The translations under genes were made by a program, and so were the position numbers. This document shows positions 35,076 to 44,919 of a stretch of DNA of 64,000 nucleotides, piece after piece. The notes beneath the pieces are model-generated. The model was not told the origin of the DNA. It ran no database searches and worked only from the letters and a program-made list of their open reading frames with translations. Source of the DNA: UBA5734 sp964528645 (GTDB lineage Bacteria > Bacillota > Clostridia > Saccharofermentanales > UBA5734); the NCBI GenBank assembly GCA_964528645.1, contig CAZGSR010000006.1:1-64000 (forward strand), in the 5' to 3' direction. The first letter of the stretch is position 1. Every line of letters begins with the position of its first letter.

Positions 35076-35806
35076 AGCAACGAGAGACGCTGATATTTCT
35101 TCTCCATGATGGCAGTCAGATAGCGATCGGAAAACGTTCGGACTTCTTGCTTGACGGCATCTGAAACAGAAAAATTAAACAGACGTTCGGCCGGGCTCTG
35201 GATAATGTGTTTGAGACAGGCCAGCGCTGGCGCGGAAAGGTGCAGGACATCCCGGCCCTGGGATGGTCTGTAGTCATCCTGGCAAATGAAACCATGAGCC
35301 TGGAAATCGAACCAGCCAGCCGGAAGTGCGCCTCGCCCGCACACCTGGCAAACGTCGAGCCGGGGCGTAAATCCGGAAACAGCCAATGCTTTGAGCTGAG
35401 CTACATGCACCACCAGAAGTGGATCAGGCTGGCTCAGGATGGCATGGCACGAATAAGCCCAGAGGATGTACATCCGGTCATCCGAGAGATCATCGCGCAC
35501 AAGATCATGGAACACTTCAGCCAGATGAGCCGCACAAACCAGACGGTCCAAGTCCTCGCGCAAGCGCAGGAATGGCTCGACCAGTTCGGCAGCATCGATG
35601 GTGGTGCGGCCTTTATAATTAAACAAGGTAAAATCGCTTAGGGCAAAGATCTGCGTCGCAGCCAGCAACGGACTTTTTACGCGCCTGGATCCCCGGGCCA
35701 GGGCTGTCACCAGGCCTCTCTGGGCTGTGAGGATCTCGATCAGGCGATCTGCCTCACCCAGGTTGACTTCCCTGAGGACAAAACCGCGGACATGCTCGTG
35801 GGACAT
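35063..35806 (-). CDS. recO: DNA repair protein RecO
   Basis: A 247-residue mediator that loads RecA on SSB-coated ssDNA with RecR/RecF. The N-terminal OB fold (VLREVNLGEADRLIEILT), the following GSRRVKSPL, and the zinc-like CQVCGRG with FICQDDY match the family. It is the last gene of the ymdB-to-recO run, six bases after era. Confidence 0.94.
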   Translation of the reverse strand: MSHEHVRGFVLREVNLGEADRLIEILTAQRGLVTALARGSRRVKSPLLAATQIFALSDFTLFNYKGRTTIDAAELVEPFLRLREDLDRLVCAAHLAEVFHDLVRDDLSDDRMYILWAYSCHAILSQPDPLLVVHVAQLKALAVSGFTPRLDVCQVCGRGALPAGWFDFQAHGFICQDDYRPSQGRDVLHLSAPALACLKHIIQSPAERLFNFSVSDAVKQEVRTFSDRYLTAIMEKKYQRLSLLQDL

Positions 35807-35812
35807 TGCTGG

Positions 35813-36733
35813 TCAGGAGTGGTAGCCCAGGTCATTGAGGATATTCTGGCGGTTGCGCCAGTCTTCCCTGACCCTGATAAACAAATCGAGGTAGCAGGGG
35901 CAGTCCAGCATGGCTTCGATCTCCTTGCGGGCATCGGTTCCAATCGCTGTCAGCATGCTGCCACGCTTGCCGATGATGATGCCTTTGTGGGTGTCCCGCT
36001 CGCACAGGATGGTCGCCTCAATGGTGACCCGGACACGCTCACCGGCGTCATCGAATGTTTCCTTGAACGACTCGATCGACACCGCTGTGCCATGGGGAAT
36101 TTCTTCATGGGTCTTTCTGAGGATCTGCTCCCGGATCAGCTCGGCTGCAATCATGCGTTCCGTCTGGTCGGTCAGGCTGTCTTCCGGGAAAAAGCGCGGC
36201 CCTGGCTGCAGGTGCTTCTTGATTTCCCCAACCAGCACCTCCATGCCATCGCCAGTCTTGGCACTGACCGGGATGATGGCTGTGAAATCAAAGGCCTGGC
36301 TGAAGGCCGCAATCAAAGGCAGAATGGCTTCCTTTTCATTGATATCCACTTTGTTGATGACCAGGATAACGGGTTTCTCACTGCCTTTGAGCTGGTTGAG
36401 CACTTTTTGCTCCAAATCCAGGACCCGGGGGGAAAAGCCAGCTTCGATCAGAAGCAGTACAACATCTGATTCTGCCAGGGCCATACGGGCGGACTCTGAC
36501 ATGTAGCGGCCCAGCTTGCTCTTCGGCTGGTGCAGGCCGGGGGTATCTACGAAAACGATCTGGGCATCTGGCTGGTCGAGGATGGCGCGGATGGCCGTTC
36601 GGGTCGTCTGCGGCTTGGGTGATGTGATCGCCAGGCGCTGGCCAGCCAACTGATTGAGCAGGGTCGATTTGCCGACATTGGGCCGGCCGACGAGGGAAAC
36701 AAAGCCGGAACGAAATTCGGGTGATGATGTCAT
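35813..36733 (-). CDS. era: GTPase Era
   Basis: A 306-residue GTPase that binds 16S rRNA during 30S maturation. G1 GRPNVGKSTL, G3 DTPGLHQPKS and G4 NKVD are clear, and a C-terminal KH domain has IIGKRGSMLTAIG. AAGGAG inside the ybeY end precedes the ATG. Confidence 0.97.
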   Translation of the reverse strand: MTSSPEFRSGFVSLVGRPNVGKSTLLNQLAGQRLAITSPKPQTTRTAIRAILDQPDAQIVFVDTPGLHQPKSKLGRYMSESARMALAESDVVLLLIEAGFSPRVLDLEQKVLNQLKGSEKPVILVINKVDINEKEAILPLIAAFSQAFDFTAIIPVSAKTGDGMEVLVGEIKKHLQPGPRFFPEDSLTDQTERMIAAELIREQILRKTHEEIPHGTAVSIESFKETFDDAGERVRVTIEATILCERDTHKGIIIGKRGSMLTAIGTDARKEIEAMLDCPCYLDLFIRVREDWRNRQNILNDLGYHS

Positions 36734-36734
36734 G

Positions 36735-37280
36735 TCAGGTCTCCTTGTGTTTTTTGGGGGATGAGTCCCGGTTCAGGCCCAGTTTCTGCAGAGCCGAACG
36801 TTGCCGGCGCAGCATGGCTATTTCCCGCTCCGGTGTATCATGGTCATAGCCAAGCAGATGGAGGAAGCCATGAGCAGCCAGGAAGGCGATCTCACGCTCA
36901 AAACTGTGTCCCAGCGCTTGTGCCTGTTGTTCAGCTTTTTCCAGGCAGATCAGGATGTCACCGAGAAAGACAGCCGGCTGCCCCAAAGAATAATCCAAGT
37001 CCGCTGCCTGCAATGGCTCGGTCAGTCTGCCATCGATCAGGTCTTGCATGGGGAATGACAGGACATCCGTCACTTTGTCGATGCCACGGGTAGCGGCGTT
37101 GATCCGGCGGATCTCCCCCCGGCTGACAAAGGTGACCGAGAGGGCACAGGTGTATCCCTTGCGTGCTGTCTGGCGGCAAAAGGATTCACTGGCTTCAAGT
37201 TCGCCCAGGACAGCATCCACCAGCTCTACGGCTGGACCGGTTGCGTATTTGCGTTGCTTATTGACGTACTGGATTTGCAT
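36735..37280 (-). CDS. ybeY: endoribonuclease YbeY
   Basis: A 181-residue metal-dependent RNase involved in 16S 3'-end maturation. The zinc motif HGFLHLLGYDHD is near residue 140, and the DVLSFP strand is typical. The ATG at 37280 lies inside the pgpH end (23-base overlap), with AAAGGG upstream. The neighbour Era acts in the same ribosome-maturation step. Confidence 0.95.
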   Translation of the reverse strand: MQIQYVNKQRKYATGPAVELVDAVLGELEASESFCRQTARKGYTCALSVTFVSRGEIRRINAATRGIDKVTDVLSFPMQDLIDGRLTEPLQAADLDYSLGQPAVFLGDILICLEKAEQQAQALGHSFEREIAFLAAHGFLHLLGYDHDTPEREIAMLRRQRSALQKLGLNRDSSPKKHKET

Positions 37281-39366
37281 CGGGGTATTTGACCCTTTCG
37301 TGGAAATGACCCGCATAGACTTGCAGGAACGAGGCGATGATGGTTTCAATGTCTTTGAATGACAGGCCGGAATGGACCAGCTGGTCCTGTTCATTTTTAA
37401 TCTTGATGATCCTGCGGATCAAGCTTTCGGCTGCCTCGAGCTGATGTGTGCTGGTTGATTTCATGGCAGCCTCGACCGAGTCAGACAGCATGACGATGGC
37501 GGATTCCCGGCTGGACGGGACAGGACAGCGGTAGCGGAACAGACTGGGATCTGGCTCTTGGGTCTCATTTTCCTCAGCCAGCCGCTTGGCTTTCTGGTAG
37601 AAATAAGCCTGCATGGTGGAACCATGATGCTCCTGGATGATGTTGATCAGGGGTGATGGCAGGCGATAGCGGCGGGCAACCCTCACCCCGGCATCTGGAT
37701 GTCCCAGGATGATCCGGGCGCTTTCGGCTGGATCCAGGCTGTCATGGGGGTTTTCCCCGGACTGGTTTTCAGTAAACATCAAAGGCGCTTCCAGCTTGCC
37801 GATGTCATGGTAATACGCACCGACACGGGCCAGGAGCGGATTCGCCCCGACTGCCTCGGCTGCTGCGTCCGCCAGGTTGGCAACCATCATGCTATGCTGT
37901 GACGTGCCTGGTGCTTCGATGAACAACCGCCGCAGCAGCGGATTGCCCGGCTGGGACAGCTCGATCAGGCGCAACGGCGAAACGGAATTGAAGATCATTT
38001 CGAATAGCGGCATGATGCCGATCGCGGCAATCACGGATATGGTCCCGCTGAGCGCGGTCACCGCGCAGTTGAGACTGATGGTCGGCCATTCCTCTTTGAG
38101 TAGGATGCCAAATGCCAGCGTTGTGATGAAATTCGTGCTGGCCGTGGCGATGATGATGTAGGCGTAGTTGTCCCGGCGGGAAATACCCTTGGTGAACAAG
38201 GCCGCAACACTGCTGCCACTCAAGGCAACCACGGCAAACAGCGGGTCGAATCCAGCCATGGGCAGGATGGCAATTGTCAGGATCAGTGCCATCAGGCTGG
38301 AGGTGCGGAAACCATAATAGGCAGCCAGCAGCACTGCCGTAAAATAGACCGGAGCCGCCAGGGGCTCGATCCTGGCTAATGCAGCAGACGCAACCAGCGG
38401 AATCAGGATCGCAACGATCAGGGCAATCCGGTTGTTGCGCAGGTGGATCGATTCATTTTCGTATTTTTTCAGATAGAACCAGGCGATAAAGGCCAGAGGC
38501 AAGAGCATCAGCAAAATGCCCAGCAAGTAGCGGAAATCAAAGCCCTCTTTTTCGATCAGGTCGAGTTCTTCCAGCAAATCGTACGTTTCACTGGTGATGA
38601 CGTCGCCCTGGGAGATGATCCTCGCACCACGATTGATCAGGACCGGATTGTTCTGGACCTTGTCATAGGCTGCCTGGCGGGCGTTTTCCGTGGCAATGGA
38701 ATCATAAGCGATGTTGGGAACCAGGATCAGGCCCAGGACATTACCGATCAAGGACACATCTTCTCGGTTGAAATTGGTCGTGTCGCTGAGCGATTCAATC
38801 CGGTTGCTCAAGGCTGAATTCAATGAATACGAATCGACCGGTTCACTCATGATCAGGGTGGCGATGGAACGGGCATGGCCACGGACGCTTCTGAATCGTT
38901 CCGGATCCATGCGCAGGAACGCCTCAAGGTCTTCCGAGGAGACAACCAGATCCATTTCGCGGTCAAACTCCCGGACGAGTTCGGTCACTGTGTTTCGGAT
39001 GGTCGCATCGGATACCGCTGGCTGGTCTGGATCCGCGTCACTGCCTGGTTCGGGAAAAATCTCCGTCCGCCGGGCTGCCAGCTGGTCGAAAAACAGATCA
39101 AAACGCCCCATGACTTCGGCCACAATCGCTTCGGAACGGACCACGACAATTTCCACATCTGCTGCAGCCTTGTTGGCCCGCTGATCCGTGGCTGACTTGT
39201 CGCGGATGCTGCGAGATGCGGAGATATCGTAAGGGCTGGTGTCACCAACCGTGAGCGGGTATTTCTCCGGAATCGATCCGTAATAGATCGCAGCCACTGC
39301 TATGATCAGAAGGACTGGAACCAGAAGATAGGTCAGAAAGGTCTGGATCTTCGCTGGAAGCTTCAT
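37258..39366 (-). CDS. pgpH: PgpH-like c-di-AMP phosphodiesterase (7TM-HD)
   Basis: A 702-residue membrane protein. An N-terminal TM (about 10-30) is followed by an extracellular domain of about 240 residues, six to seven TM helices (about 280-460) and a cytoplasmic HD domain with HSMMVANLADAA near 492 and YYHDIGK near 520. PgpH hydrolyses the second messenger cyclic di-AMP in Listeria; the same is inferred here. It lies between phoH and ybeY, the classic order in Bacillota. Confidence 0.9.
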   Translation of the reverse strand: MKLPAKIQTFLTYLLVPVLLIIAVAAIYYGSIPEKYPLTVGDTSPYDISASRSIRDKSATDQRANKAAADVEIVVVRSEAIVAEVMGRFDLFFDQLAARRTEIFPEPGSDADPDQPAVSDATIRNTVTELVREFDREMDLVVSSEDLEAFLRMDPERFRSVRGHARSIATLIMSEPVDSYSLNSALSNRIESLSDTTNFNREDVSLIGNVLGLILVPNIAYDSIATENARQAAYDKVQNNPVLINRGARIISQGDVITSETYDLLEELDLIEKEGFDFRYLLGILLMLLPLAFIAWFYLKKYENESIHLRNNRIALIVAILIPLVASAALARIEPLAAPVYFTAVLLAAYYGFRTSSLMALILTIAILPMAGFDPLFAVVALSGSSVAALFTKGISRRDNYAYIIIATASTNFITTLAFGILLKEEWPTISLNCAVTALSGTISVIAAIGIMPLFEMIFNSVSPLRLIELSQPGNPLLRRLFIEAPGTSQHSMMVANLADAAAEAVGANPLLARVGAYYHDIGKLEAPLMFTENQSGENPHDSLDPAESARIILGHPDAGVRVARRYRLPSPLINIIQEHHGSTMQAYFYQKAKRLAEENETQEPDPSLFRYRCPVPSSRESAIVMLSDSVEAAMKSTSTHQLEAAESLIRRIIKIKNEQDQLVHSGLSFKDIETIIASFLQVYAGHFHERVKYPDANPVRQ

Positions 39367-39369
39367 CTG

Positions 39370-40329
39370 TCAGCCTCCTTTGCTGTTTTCGTGTTCATAG
39401 GCCTTGATGATCCTCTGGACCAGGGCATTACGGACGACGTCACGCCGGGTCAGCTCGACAAAAGCAACGCCCTCAACTTCGGACAAGATCTTGCGGGCCT
39501 CTTTCAAACCAGATTTGCGATCACCTGGCAAATCGATCTGGGTGATATCTCCTGTGATGACGGCCCGGGAATTGAATCCCAGACGGGTCAGGAACATTTT
39601 CATCTGCTCGGGTGTGGTGTTCTGGGCTTCGTCGAGGATGATGAAGGCCTCATCCAGCGTGCGGCCACGCATATAGGCCAGGGGCGAAACTTCGATCAGG
39701 CCCTTTTCCAGATTTTTCAGGTATTGCTCCGGGCCCATGAGCTCATGCAGGGCATCGTAGAGAGGGCGCATATACGGGTCGACTTTGTTCTGCAGGTCGC
39801 CTGGCAGAAAGCCCAGCTTCTCCCCAGCTTCGACGGCAGGCCGGGTCAGGATGATCCGCGACACATCGTGGGAGCGGAAGGCATTGACGGCCATGGCGAC
39901 AGCGAGGAAGGTCTTGCCGGTTCCAGCTGGGCCGATGGCAAAGGTCACTTCGTGGTCCCGGATGGCTTGGACGTACTGGCGCTGGCCAAAGGTCTTGCTC
40001 TTGATCGGTCGACCCTTGGCTGTGACAGCAATCGAATCCGGCGCATAGTGAGTGACTTGTTCCAGATTGCCATCCCGGGCGGTGTCCGTCAGGTAGGTCA
40101 CCAGCTGGAGATTGACTGGATGGTTTTCCCGTGCCAGTTCGATCAGCCGCTCCAGCACAGCCACGGCCTTCTCCAGATCCAGGCCATCACCCGTAACCGC
40201 AAAGCCTCCGGAGACCAGTTCGATCCTGACCCCCAGCATCTTTTCAATCACATCAAAATGGCTGTTGAAACTGCCCGCGACGGCCTGGGCGATTTCTGGC
40301 CGGTCCACCATCAACTGTTTTTCCATCAT
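39370..40329 (-). CDS. phoH: PhoH-family ATPase
   Basis: A 319-residue cytosolic P-loop protein. Walker A GPAGTGKTFLA is near residue 135, Walker B FIILDEAQNTTPEQMK near 225, and GDITQIDLP follows. The family is linked to RNA metabolism, and the location beside ybeY and era fits that. The ribosome site is weak; the ATG may be either of two adjacent codons. Confidence 0.93.
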   Translation of the reverse strand: MMEKQLMVDRPEIAQAVAGSFNSHFDVIEKMLGVRIELVSGGFAVTGDGLDLEKAVAVLERLIELARENHPVNLQLVTYLTDTARDGNLEQVTHYAPDSIAVTAKGRPIKSKTFGQRQYVQAIRDHEVTFAIGPAGTGKTFLAVAMAVNAFRSHDVSRIILTRPAVEAGEKLGFLPGDLQNKVDPYMRPLYDALHELMGPEQYLKNLEKGLIEVSPLAYMRGRTLDEAFIILDEAQNTTPEQMKMFLTRLGFNSRAVITGDITQIDLPGDRKSGLKEARKILSEVEGVAFVELTRRDVVRNALVQRIIKAYEHENSKGG

Positions 40330-40351
40330 CCGTTTGCCACACTCCGTTCCA

Positions 40352-41074
40352 TTACTGCCCGGTTGTCTTTGGCATCAACAAGTCAATTTTAAATGCCAGA
40401 CTGTCTTCGCTCAAGGCTGGAATATACAGTTCCTTGACAGGCTGGAACACGATTTCGTACTGGTCATTGCGCAAGGTGGCATCAGACAGCACTGATTTTT
40501 TCAAAGTATCGAGATACGACAGGATATAAGCCTCTTTGCTGGGATCAGTGATCGCCCGGATGGAAAAGGTTCCCTGGCGGTTGTAACCATTGCCATTGAT
40601 GATGATCGACGAAGCAGTCGCCCGGATTTCCGAGGTGGCCACCAGTCGTTCATCGTTGACGGAAACAGCCTGGGCACCGAGCGCTCTGAGGTCATTGACA
40701 AAGGTCCTGATCACACTGTCACGGATCAGGCTTTCCGGCGAACAGCTGATATCGATCTGGATGCCATAGTTGTTGACTTCCCTCAGACCGGCAAAAATGG
40801 CCAGGCGTTCTTTCTCCTTGATGATCGACTCGATGCTGGCACTGCCCTGGGCATAGTCATTTTCCAGCTGGGATATGTATTGGTAAAGCTCCGCATTGCG
40901 GGTGTTCAGCTCCGCGTTCTTGTTAGCCGTGTCAATCAGCTTGTACTGCAATTCCTCCAGTTTATCAGCTGTCACGGTGTTCTCGTTGACATTTTTCATC
41001 TGCAAAGCGATTAAAATTCCGAGAACCATGCAGATGATGGTCATGGCAGTATATTGGACCATCCTGGTTTTCAT
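40352..41074 (-). CDS. DUF881 family protein (first of two)
   Basis: A 240-residue protein with one N-terminal TM helix (about 8-26), a coiled coil of about 40-95 (rich in Glu, Asn, Lys), and the DUF881 domain ending in VFQPVKELYIPALSED. The bulk should lie outside the cell. Relatives (YlxW/YlxX) sit near division genes in Bacillota, but their function is not established. It overlaps its paralogue by 4 bases. Confidence 0.85.
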   Translation of the reverse strand: MKTRMVQYTAMTIICMVLGILIALQMKNVNENTVTADKLEELQYKLIDTANKNAELNTRNAELYQYISQLENDYAQGSASIESIIKEKERLAIFAGLREVNNYGIQIDISCSPESLIRDSVIRTFVNDLRALGAQAVSVNDERLVATSEIRATASSIIINGNGYNRQGTFSIRAITDPSKEAYILSYLDTLKKSVLSDATLRNDQYEIVFQPVKELYIPALSEDSLAFKIDLLMPKTTGQ

Positions 41075-41847
41075 GCGGCCGGAACCTCCAGTTTATCAAT
41101 GTATTGGCTGAGATTACCTGCTCCGGTATATGCCGGGCAAGTCACTTGATCCGATGGTTCGATGCTGACGACAAGCCCGATTTCCGGCGTCTGGCGCAAA
41201 CTGAGCATCGGATCAATCTGGACACCCAGTGCCATGGCCGCTGGATCATGGCCGATAGCCCGGATGACATAGGGTGGGGTCAGGCGCTGCATATTGCACA
41301 GAATGGTCGGACCAATGCAGAAGATATAGGACGCATTGGTGATCCTCTGGTCATTGACTGAAAGAGCTGCCGCACCGGATGATTTGAGCAGCTCGAGCAC
41401 ATGGCGGACATCACTGTCATGGACAATGGCATCAGCGGAATCCCGGATCACATCAAAGCCTGGTTTGTCATTCAAAGTCACGGTGACCCCTGGTCCTGTT
41501 ACGTCGGTCAAACCAGCCAGAATCTGCATGCGCTTGAGTTCATCCATCAGGCCCGGCTCTCCTTCCTGGCTCAGGACGCGGGCAATCGTTTCTTCCTTGA
41601 CTTCGAGCAGGCGGGCATTTTCTGCTTTCAGGCTATCATACTGAGCTGTGGCGGCAGCGAGCTCTTCCTGGCGAGATTTGTACAGCGATGCCAGGTTGTT
41701 CTGTTCTCTGGTTTTGTTGACCATGGTTACGTGATTGGTCACGATGACGCCAAACAGGAACAAGAGGATAAACAGGAACAGGCTCTGGCGCTTCCTTGGT
41801 GTCTGCCAGAGGCCGAAGCCTGTGGAAAGTCCCAGTTTTACCTGCAT
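41071..41847 (-). CDS. DUF881 family protein (second of two)
   Basis: A 258-residue paralogue of the next gene. It has a short cytoplasmic N-terminus, TM helix (about 22-42), coiled coil (about 45-90) and DUF881 domain with GPGVTVTLND and SVNDQRI. The two proteins share the layout and the SVND motif, so they probably arose by duplication and may pair. The start lies within the last 10 bases of the rluD-like gene. Confidence 0.85.
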   Translation of the reverse strand: MQVKLGLSTGFGLWQTPRKRQSLFLFILLFLFGVIVTNHVTMVNKTREQNNLASLYKSRQEELAAATAQYDSLKAENARLLEVKEETIARVLSQEGEPGLMDELKRMQILAGLTDVTGPGVTVTLNDKPGFDVIRDSADAIVHDSDVRHVLELLKSSGAAALSVNDQRITNASYIFCIGPTILCNMQRLTPPYVIRAIGHDPAAMALGVQIDPMLSLRQTPEIGLVVSIEPSDQVTCPAYTGAGNLSQYIDKLEVPAA

Positions 41848-42749
41848 TGACGGACTGCTTCCAGAAACGACTGGGGCAAGGGACTCTCAACCACCAGGGT
41901 CTGGTGAGTCACTGGATGCACAAAGGAAAGTCGTGAGGCGTGAAGAACTTGGCCAGACTGGCCAAAAGTCGGCCGGCCAGGGGCATAGACCGGATCACCA
42001 ATGATGGGATGGCCGATGTACTGGCAATGGACACGAATCTGATGCGTGCGACCTGTCTCCAGCTCCACTTCGAGCCAAGTTGCCTTGTCCAGACGTTCGA
42101 TGACTTTGAAATGGGTGACGGCAGCCTTCCCATCCGGGACAACTGCCATCCGCTGGCGGTTTTTCGGATCTCGACCGATCGGGGCCTTGATGGTTCCTTC
42201 GTCTGCCAAAACCGTTCCATGGACCAGAGCCTGATACGTGCGCCGGATCTCGTGGCGCCGGATCCGCTCGGCTATGACCTGATGGACAGAATTATCCTTG
42301 ACCACCAGAAGTAACCCTGAGGTATCCTTGTCAATCCGGTGGACAATCCCAGGTCTGATCACACCGTTGAGGTCGGACAGCTGGCCCTGGCAATAGCTGA
42401 GCAAAGCATTGACCAAGGTACCGCCGGAGTGGCCGGGAGCGGGATGGACAACCATGCCCTGCGGCTTATCAATGACCAGGATAGCGTCATCCTCATACCG
42501 GACTACCAGCGGAATCTCCTCTGGCCGGACTGTGGAATCAACCGGATCTGGCAACTCGACCTCAACGATTTGGCCAGACTTAGGTTTGAAAGATGGCTTG
42601 ACCGTTTTGCCGTCAATGCGCACATTCCCCTGGTCGATCAGGTTTTTCAGGAACGCGCGCGAACGCAGCGGGATTTTTTCAGCAAGCCAGGCATCCAGAC
42701 GAACGTTTGCCTGCCCAGTCTGTTCATAGGTCCATTCAAGAAGTTCCAT
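41838..42749 (-). CDS. RluD-type pseudouridine synthase
   Basis: A 303-residue enzyme with an N-terminal S4 domain (RLDAWLAEKIPLRSRAFLK) and the catalytic IVHRIDKDTSGLL near residue 140. The domain order is that of RluD, which modifies helix 69 of 23S rRNA in E. coli; the Bacillota homologue beside lspA (YlyB) is the likely counterpart. The ATG at 42749 follows GAGGCG. Confidence 0.92.
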   Translation of the reverse strand: MELLEWTYEQTGQANVRLDAWLAEKIPLRSRAFLKNLIDQGNVRIDGKTVKPSFKPKSGQIVEVELPDPVDSTVRPEEIPLVVRYEDDAILVIDKPQGMVVHPAPGHSGGTLVNALLSYCQGQLSDLNGVIRPGIVHRIDKDTSGLLLVVKDNSVHQVIAERIRRHEIRRTYQALVHGTVLADEGTIKAPIGRDPKNRQRMAVVPDGKAAVTHFKVIERLDKATWLEVELETGRTHQIRVHCQYIGHPIIGDPVYAPGRPTFGQSGQVLHASRLSFVHPVTHQTLVVESPLPQSFLEAVRQCR

Positions 42750-42763
42750 CAAAGCGCCTCATT

Positions 42764-43252
42764 CTATGACAAGTAGGTTTGCTTTCTGGTAAACAGGCTG
42801 TCCTGATCCTTGTCAAAGAGGACAAATAGAGAAAGCAGGATCGTCCCGACGACCAGGCAGATGTCTGCCAGATTGAACGTCGGAAAAACATAGGAACCAA
42901 AATGGAAGTCCAGGTAATCCAGGACACCACCATCGCGCACCCGGTCGATCATGTTACCGATCGCCCCGGCAGCCATCAGGGACAGGACGGCCTGGTAACG
43001 TTTCTTGCGAATGGCAAGGGTCAGGACCACCAGAACCAGGGATGCAATCGCGGAAAGAATCGACAAGACGATGATCCCCCAGGACTGGTCTGCCAGAAAA
43101 CTCCAGGCAGCTCCGGTGTTGCGGCGGTTGACCAGATAGAAAAAAGAATCAATGACAATTTTGTACGTGTCGCCCGGCAAGTGGCGGATAACCAGACTCT
43201 TTATGAGCTGGTCAGCGACTGCCAGTGCTGCAATGATCAAGATCCAGACCAT
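42764..43252 (-). CDS. lspA: lipoprotein signal peptidase
   Basis: A 162-residue membrane aspartic peptidase with four TM helices that cuts lipoprotein signal peptides. Catalytic Asp residues lie in GNMIDR and FNLADI. The ATG at 43252 follows GAGGGA with 8-base spacing; the GTG two codons upstream is too close. The adjoining upstream gene encodes a lipoprotein and overlaps it by 16 bases. Confidence 0.94.
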   Translation of the reverse strand: MVWILIIAALAVADQLIKSLVIRHLPGDTYKIVIDSFFYLVNRRNTGAAWSFLADQSWGIIVLSILSAIASLVLVVLTLAIRKKRYQAVLSLMAAGAIGNMIDRVRDGGVLDYLDFHFGSYVFPTFNLADICLVVGTILLSLFVLFDKDQDSLFTRKQTYLS

Positions 43253-44919
43253 ATCCACAATCCCTCAATTCCAAGATAAGGTTGAGCAGTCGTCGGCTGG
43301 CATTGGCCGATGACACGGTCTCCGTAAGCGATCGCGGCTTCACTTTGCAGGATGCCTCCGCTGGAAACCGAAAAGAGCTGTTCGATGAGCTTCTGGCGAT
43401 ACTGGCTGGACAGCGCTTCTACATCTGCTTCACTCTGGGGCAAGCCATGGCCCAGATACTTGAAAAACGGCCAGCCCGCTTCCAGTACACTTTGACTATC
43501 ATCATAACGGTTTACGCCATCATCCGGCAATCCCTCGGTATCTGGCTGTGACAAGGCGTCATGGGAAGTAAAAAACCAGGAAGGTTCGGCAGACAGTGGA
43601 ATCTCGCGTACCCGGAAGGCCAGGTCAAATGACTTTAAAGCCAATTCGGCCGCAAAATCAGCCTCGGACAAGGCCACTATATCGGAAGGTTGGCCGGCTT
43701 GCTCTAACCAGGATGCAGCTTGCTGTGCCAATTCCATCAGGATGTCCTGGTTTTCCGGTACCAGAATGCGCAGACGTCCGCTTTTCAAATTCAGAAGCGC
43801 TGCCGGATCAGGCATGGTTGAAAGGGTCATCTGGGAAGCTTCGGGACTTGCCAGTCCGTTTTGGATCAGACGATCCGGCCACACTGGAGCAAGGTCCAGA
43901 GGCTGGCCGAAAAAACAGGCGTGGAAAGGTGGAACCGGAACATCACTGGCTTGCCCTGGCAGGACCAAACCTGATCCTGACCAGCGCGCAGCCCGCAAGA
44001 AATACTTGTATCTGAGCTGGTCGACCGGGTCAGAGATGGAATCACCCAGCGTGAAATAATAATAGGAACGGCTGGTAAATCGGTCCAGGCGCAGGCTGCT
44101 GCGCATCTGGTACTGGTACAAAGCCTCAGTCGGCAGAAAAGCGAGATCGAGTTCATCGTCTTCCAGTCCGCGCATCGCTTGTATGGCCGATGGGTATGTC
44201 TTGACGAGGATCTTTTCCAGACGCTCCTGTATCGCAGGTGCCAATTCCAGCCGTGCCAGATAGAGACCTTCCTCTGCCAGGCCATCCATCTGGAAGGCTC
44301 TGGTCCCCTGCCAGATGCTGCCAGATGGCAGGGATACTTCGCTGGCTTTCAATACTGGAAAGGTCAAGGCATGAAGAAACGCCGGATCTGGCCGTGACAA
44401 CTGCAAAACCATCGTTTGCGCATCGATCAGTCGTCCGCTGGAATAAGCTGATAATGCATCCGCATAAGGGGACAAAGACCCCAGTTGCTGGATCTCGCCG
44501 AGGGTGGCCAATACGTCACTGGCTGTGACCGGGCTTGAATCATGGAAGTGGATATCTTGCCGCAAGGACAAAGTCAGCTGCAGGCGTTCTTCACTGTATG
44601 CAAAAGTCTGGACCAGTTCCGGCTGCAATTGCCAGGTGGAATCCGTCTGGAACAATTGACCGAAAACCAGCGAATAGACGGCCCTGCCACTGGGGCTAGC
44701 CGTCAGCAAAGGATTTTCCGGCAACGAGTAATCCCACCACAGGCGCAAGGTCCCGGAAGGTCCTTTGTCCGGGGATACCGGCTCGGTAGTCACTGGGTCT
44801 GTGAGACCAGTCGTCCCGGAGCTGACTTGGGCTGGAGCCACACGGGAACATCCTGCTGCCATAGGCAGACACAGCAGGATCACCAGCAGGATGCGAATGG
44901 GAACAAGATGCATGATCAT
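43237..44919 (-). CDS. extracellular solute-binding lipoprotein, family 5
   Basis: A 560-residue OppA/DppA-like lipoprotein. The signal helix ends with a lipobox LPMAAGC (Cys24). The family-5 pattern follows: LRLWWDYS, YSLVFGQLFQTD, then LSLRQDIHFHDSSPVTASDV near residue 120. No permease or ATPase genes adjoin it, so it is an orphan binding protein set between ymdB and lspA. The ligand, usually peptide or nickel-type for the family, is unknown. Its start overlaps the ymdB stop (ATGA); an ATG two codons on has better spacing. Confidence 0.85.
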   Translation of the reverse strand: MIMHLVPIRILLVILLCLPMAAGCSRVAPAQVSSGTTGLTDPVTTEPVSPDKGPSGTLRLWWDYSLPENPLLTASPSGRAVYSLVFGQLFQTDSTWQLQPELVQTFAYSEERLQLTLSLRQDIHFHDSSPVTASDVLATLGEIQQLGSLSPYADALSAYSSGRLIDAQTMVLQLSRPDPAFLHALTFPVLKASEVSLPSGSIWQGTRAFQMDGLAEEGLYLARLELAPAIQERLEKILVKTYPSAIQAMRGLEDDELDLAFLPTEALYQYQMRSSLRLDRFTSRSYYYFTLGDSISDPVDQLRYKYFLRAARWSGSGLVLPGQASDVPVPPFHACFFGQPLDLAPVWPDRLIQNGLASPEASQMTLSTMPDPAALLNLKSGRLRILVPENQDILMELAQQAASWLEQAGQPSDIVALSEADFAAELALKSFDLAFRVREIPLSAEPSWFFTSHDALSQPDTEGLPDDGVNRYDDSQSVLEAGWPFFKYLGHGLPQSEADVEALSSQYRQKLIEQLFSVSSGGILQSEAAIAYGDRVIGQCQPTTAQPYLGIEGLWIWSGS

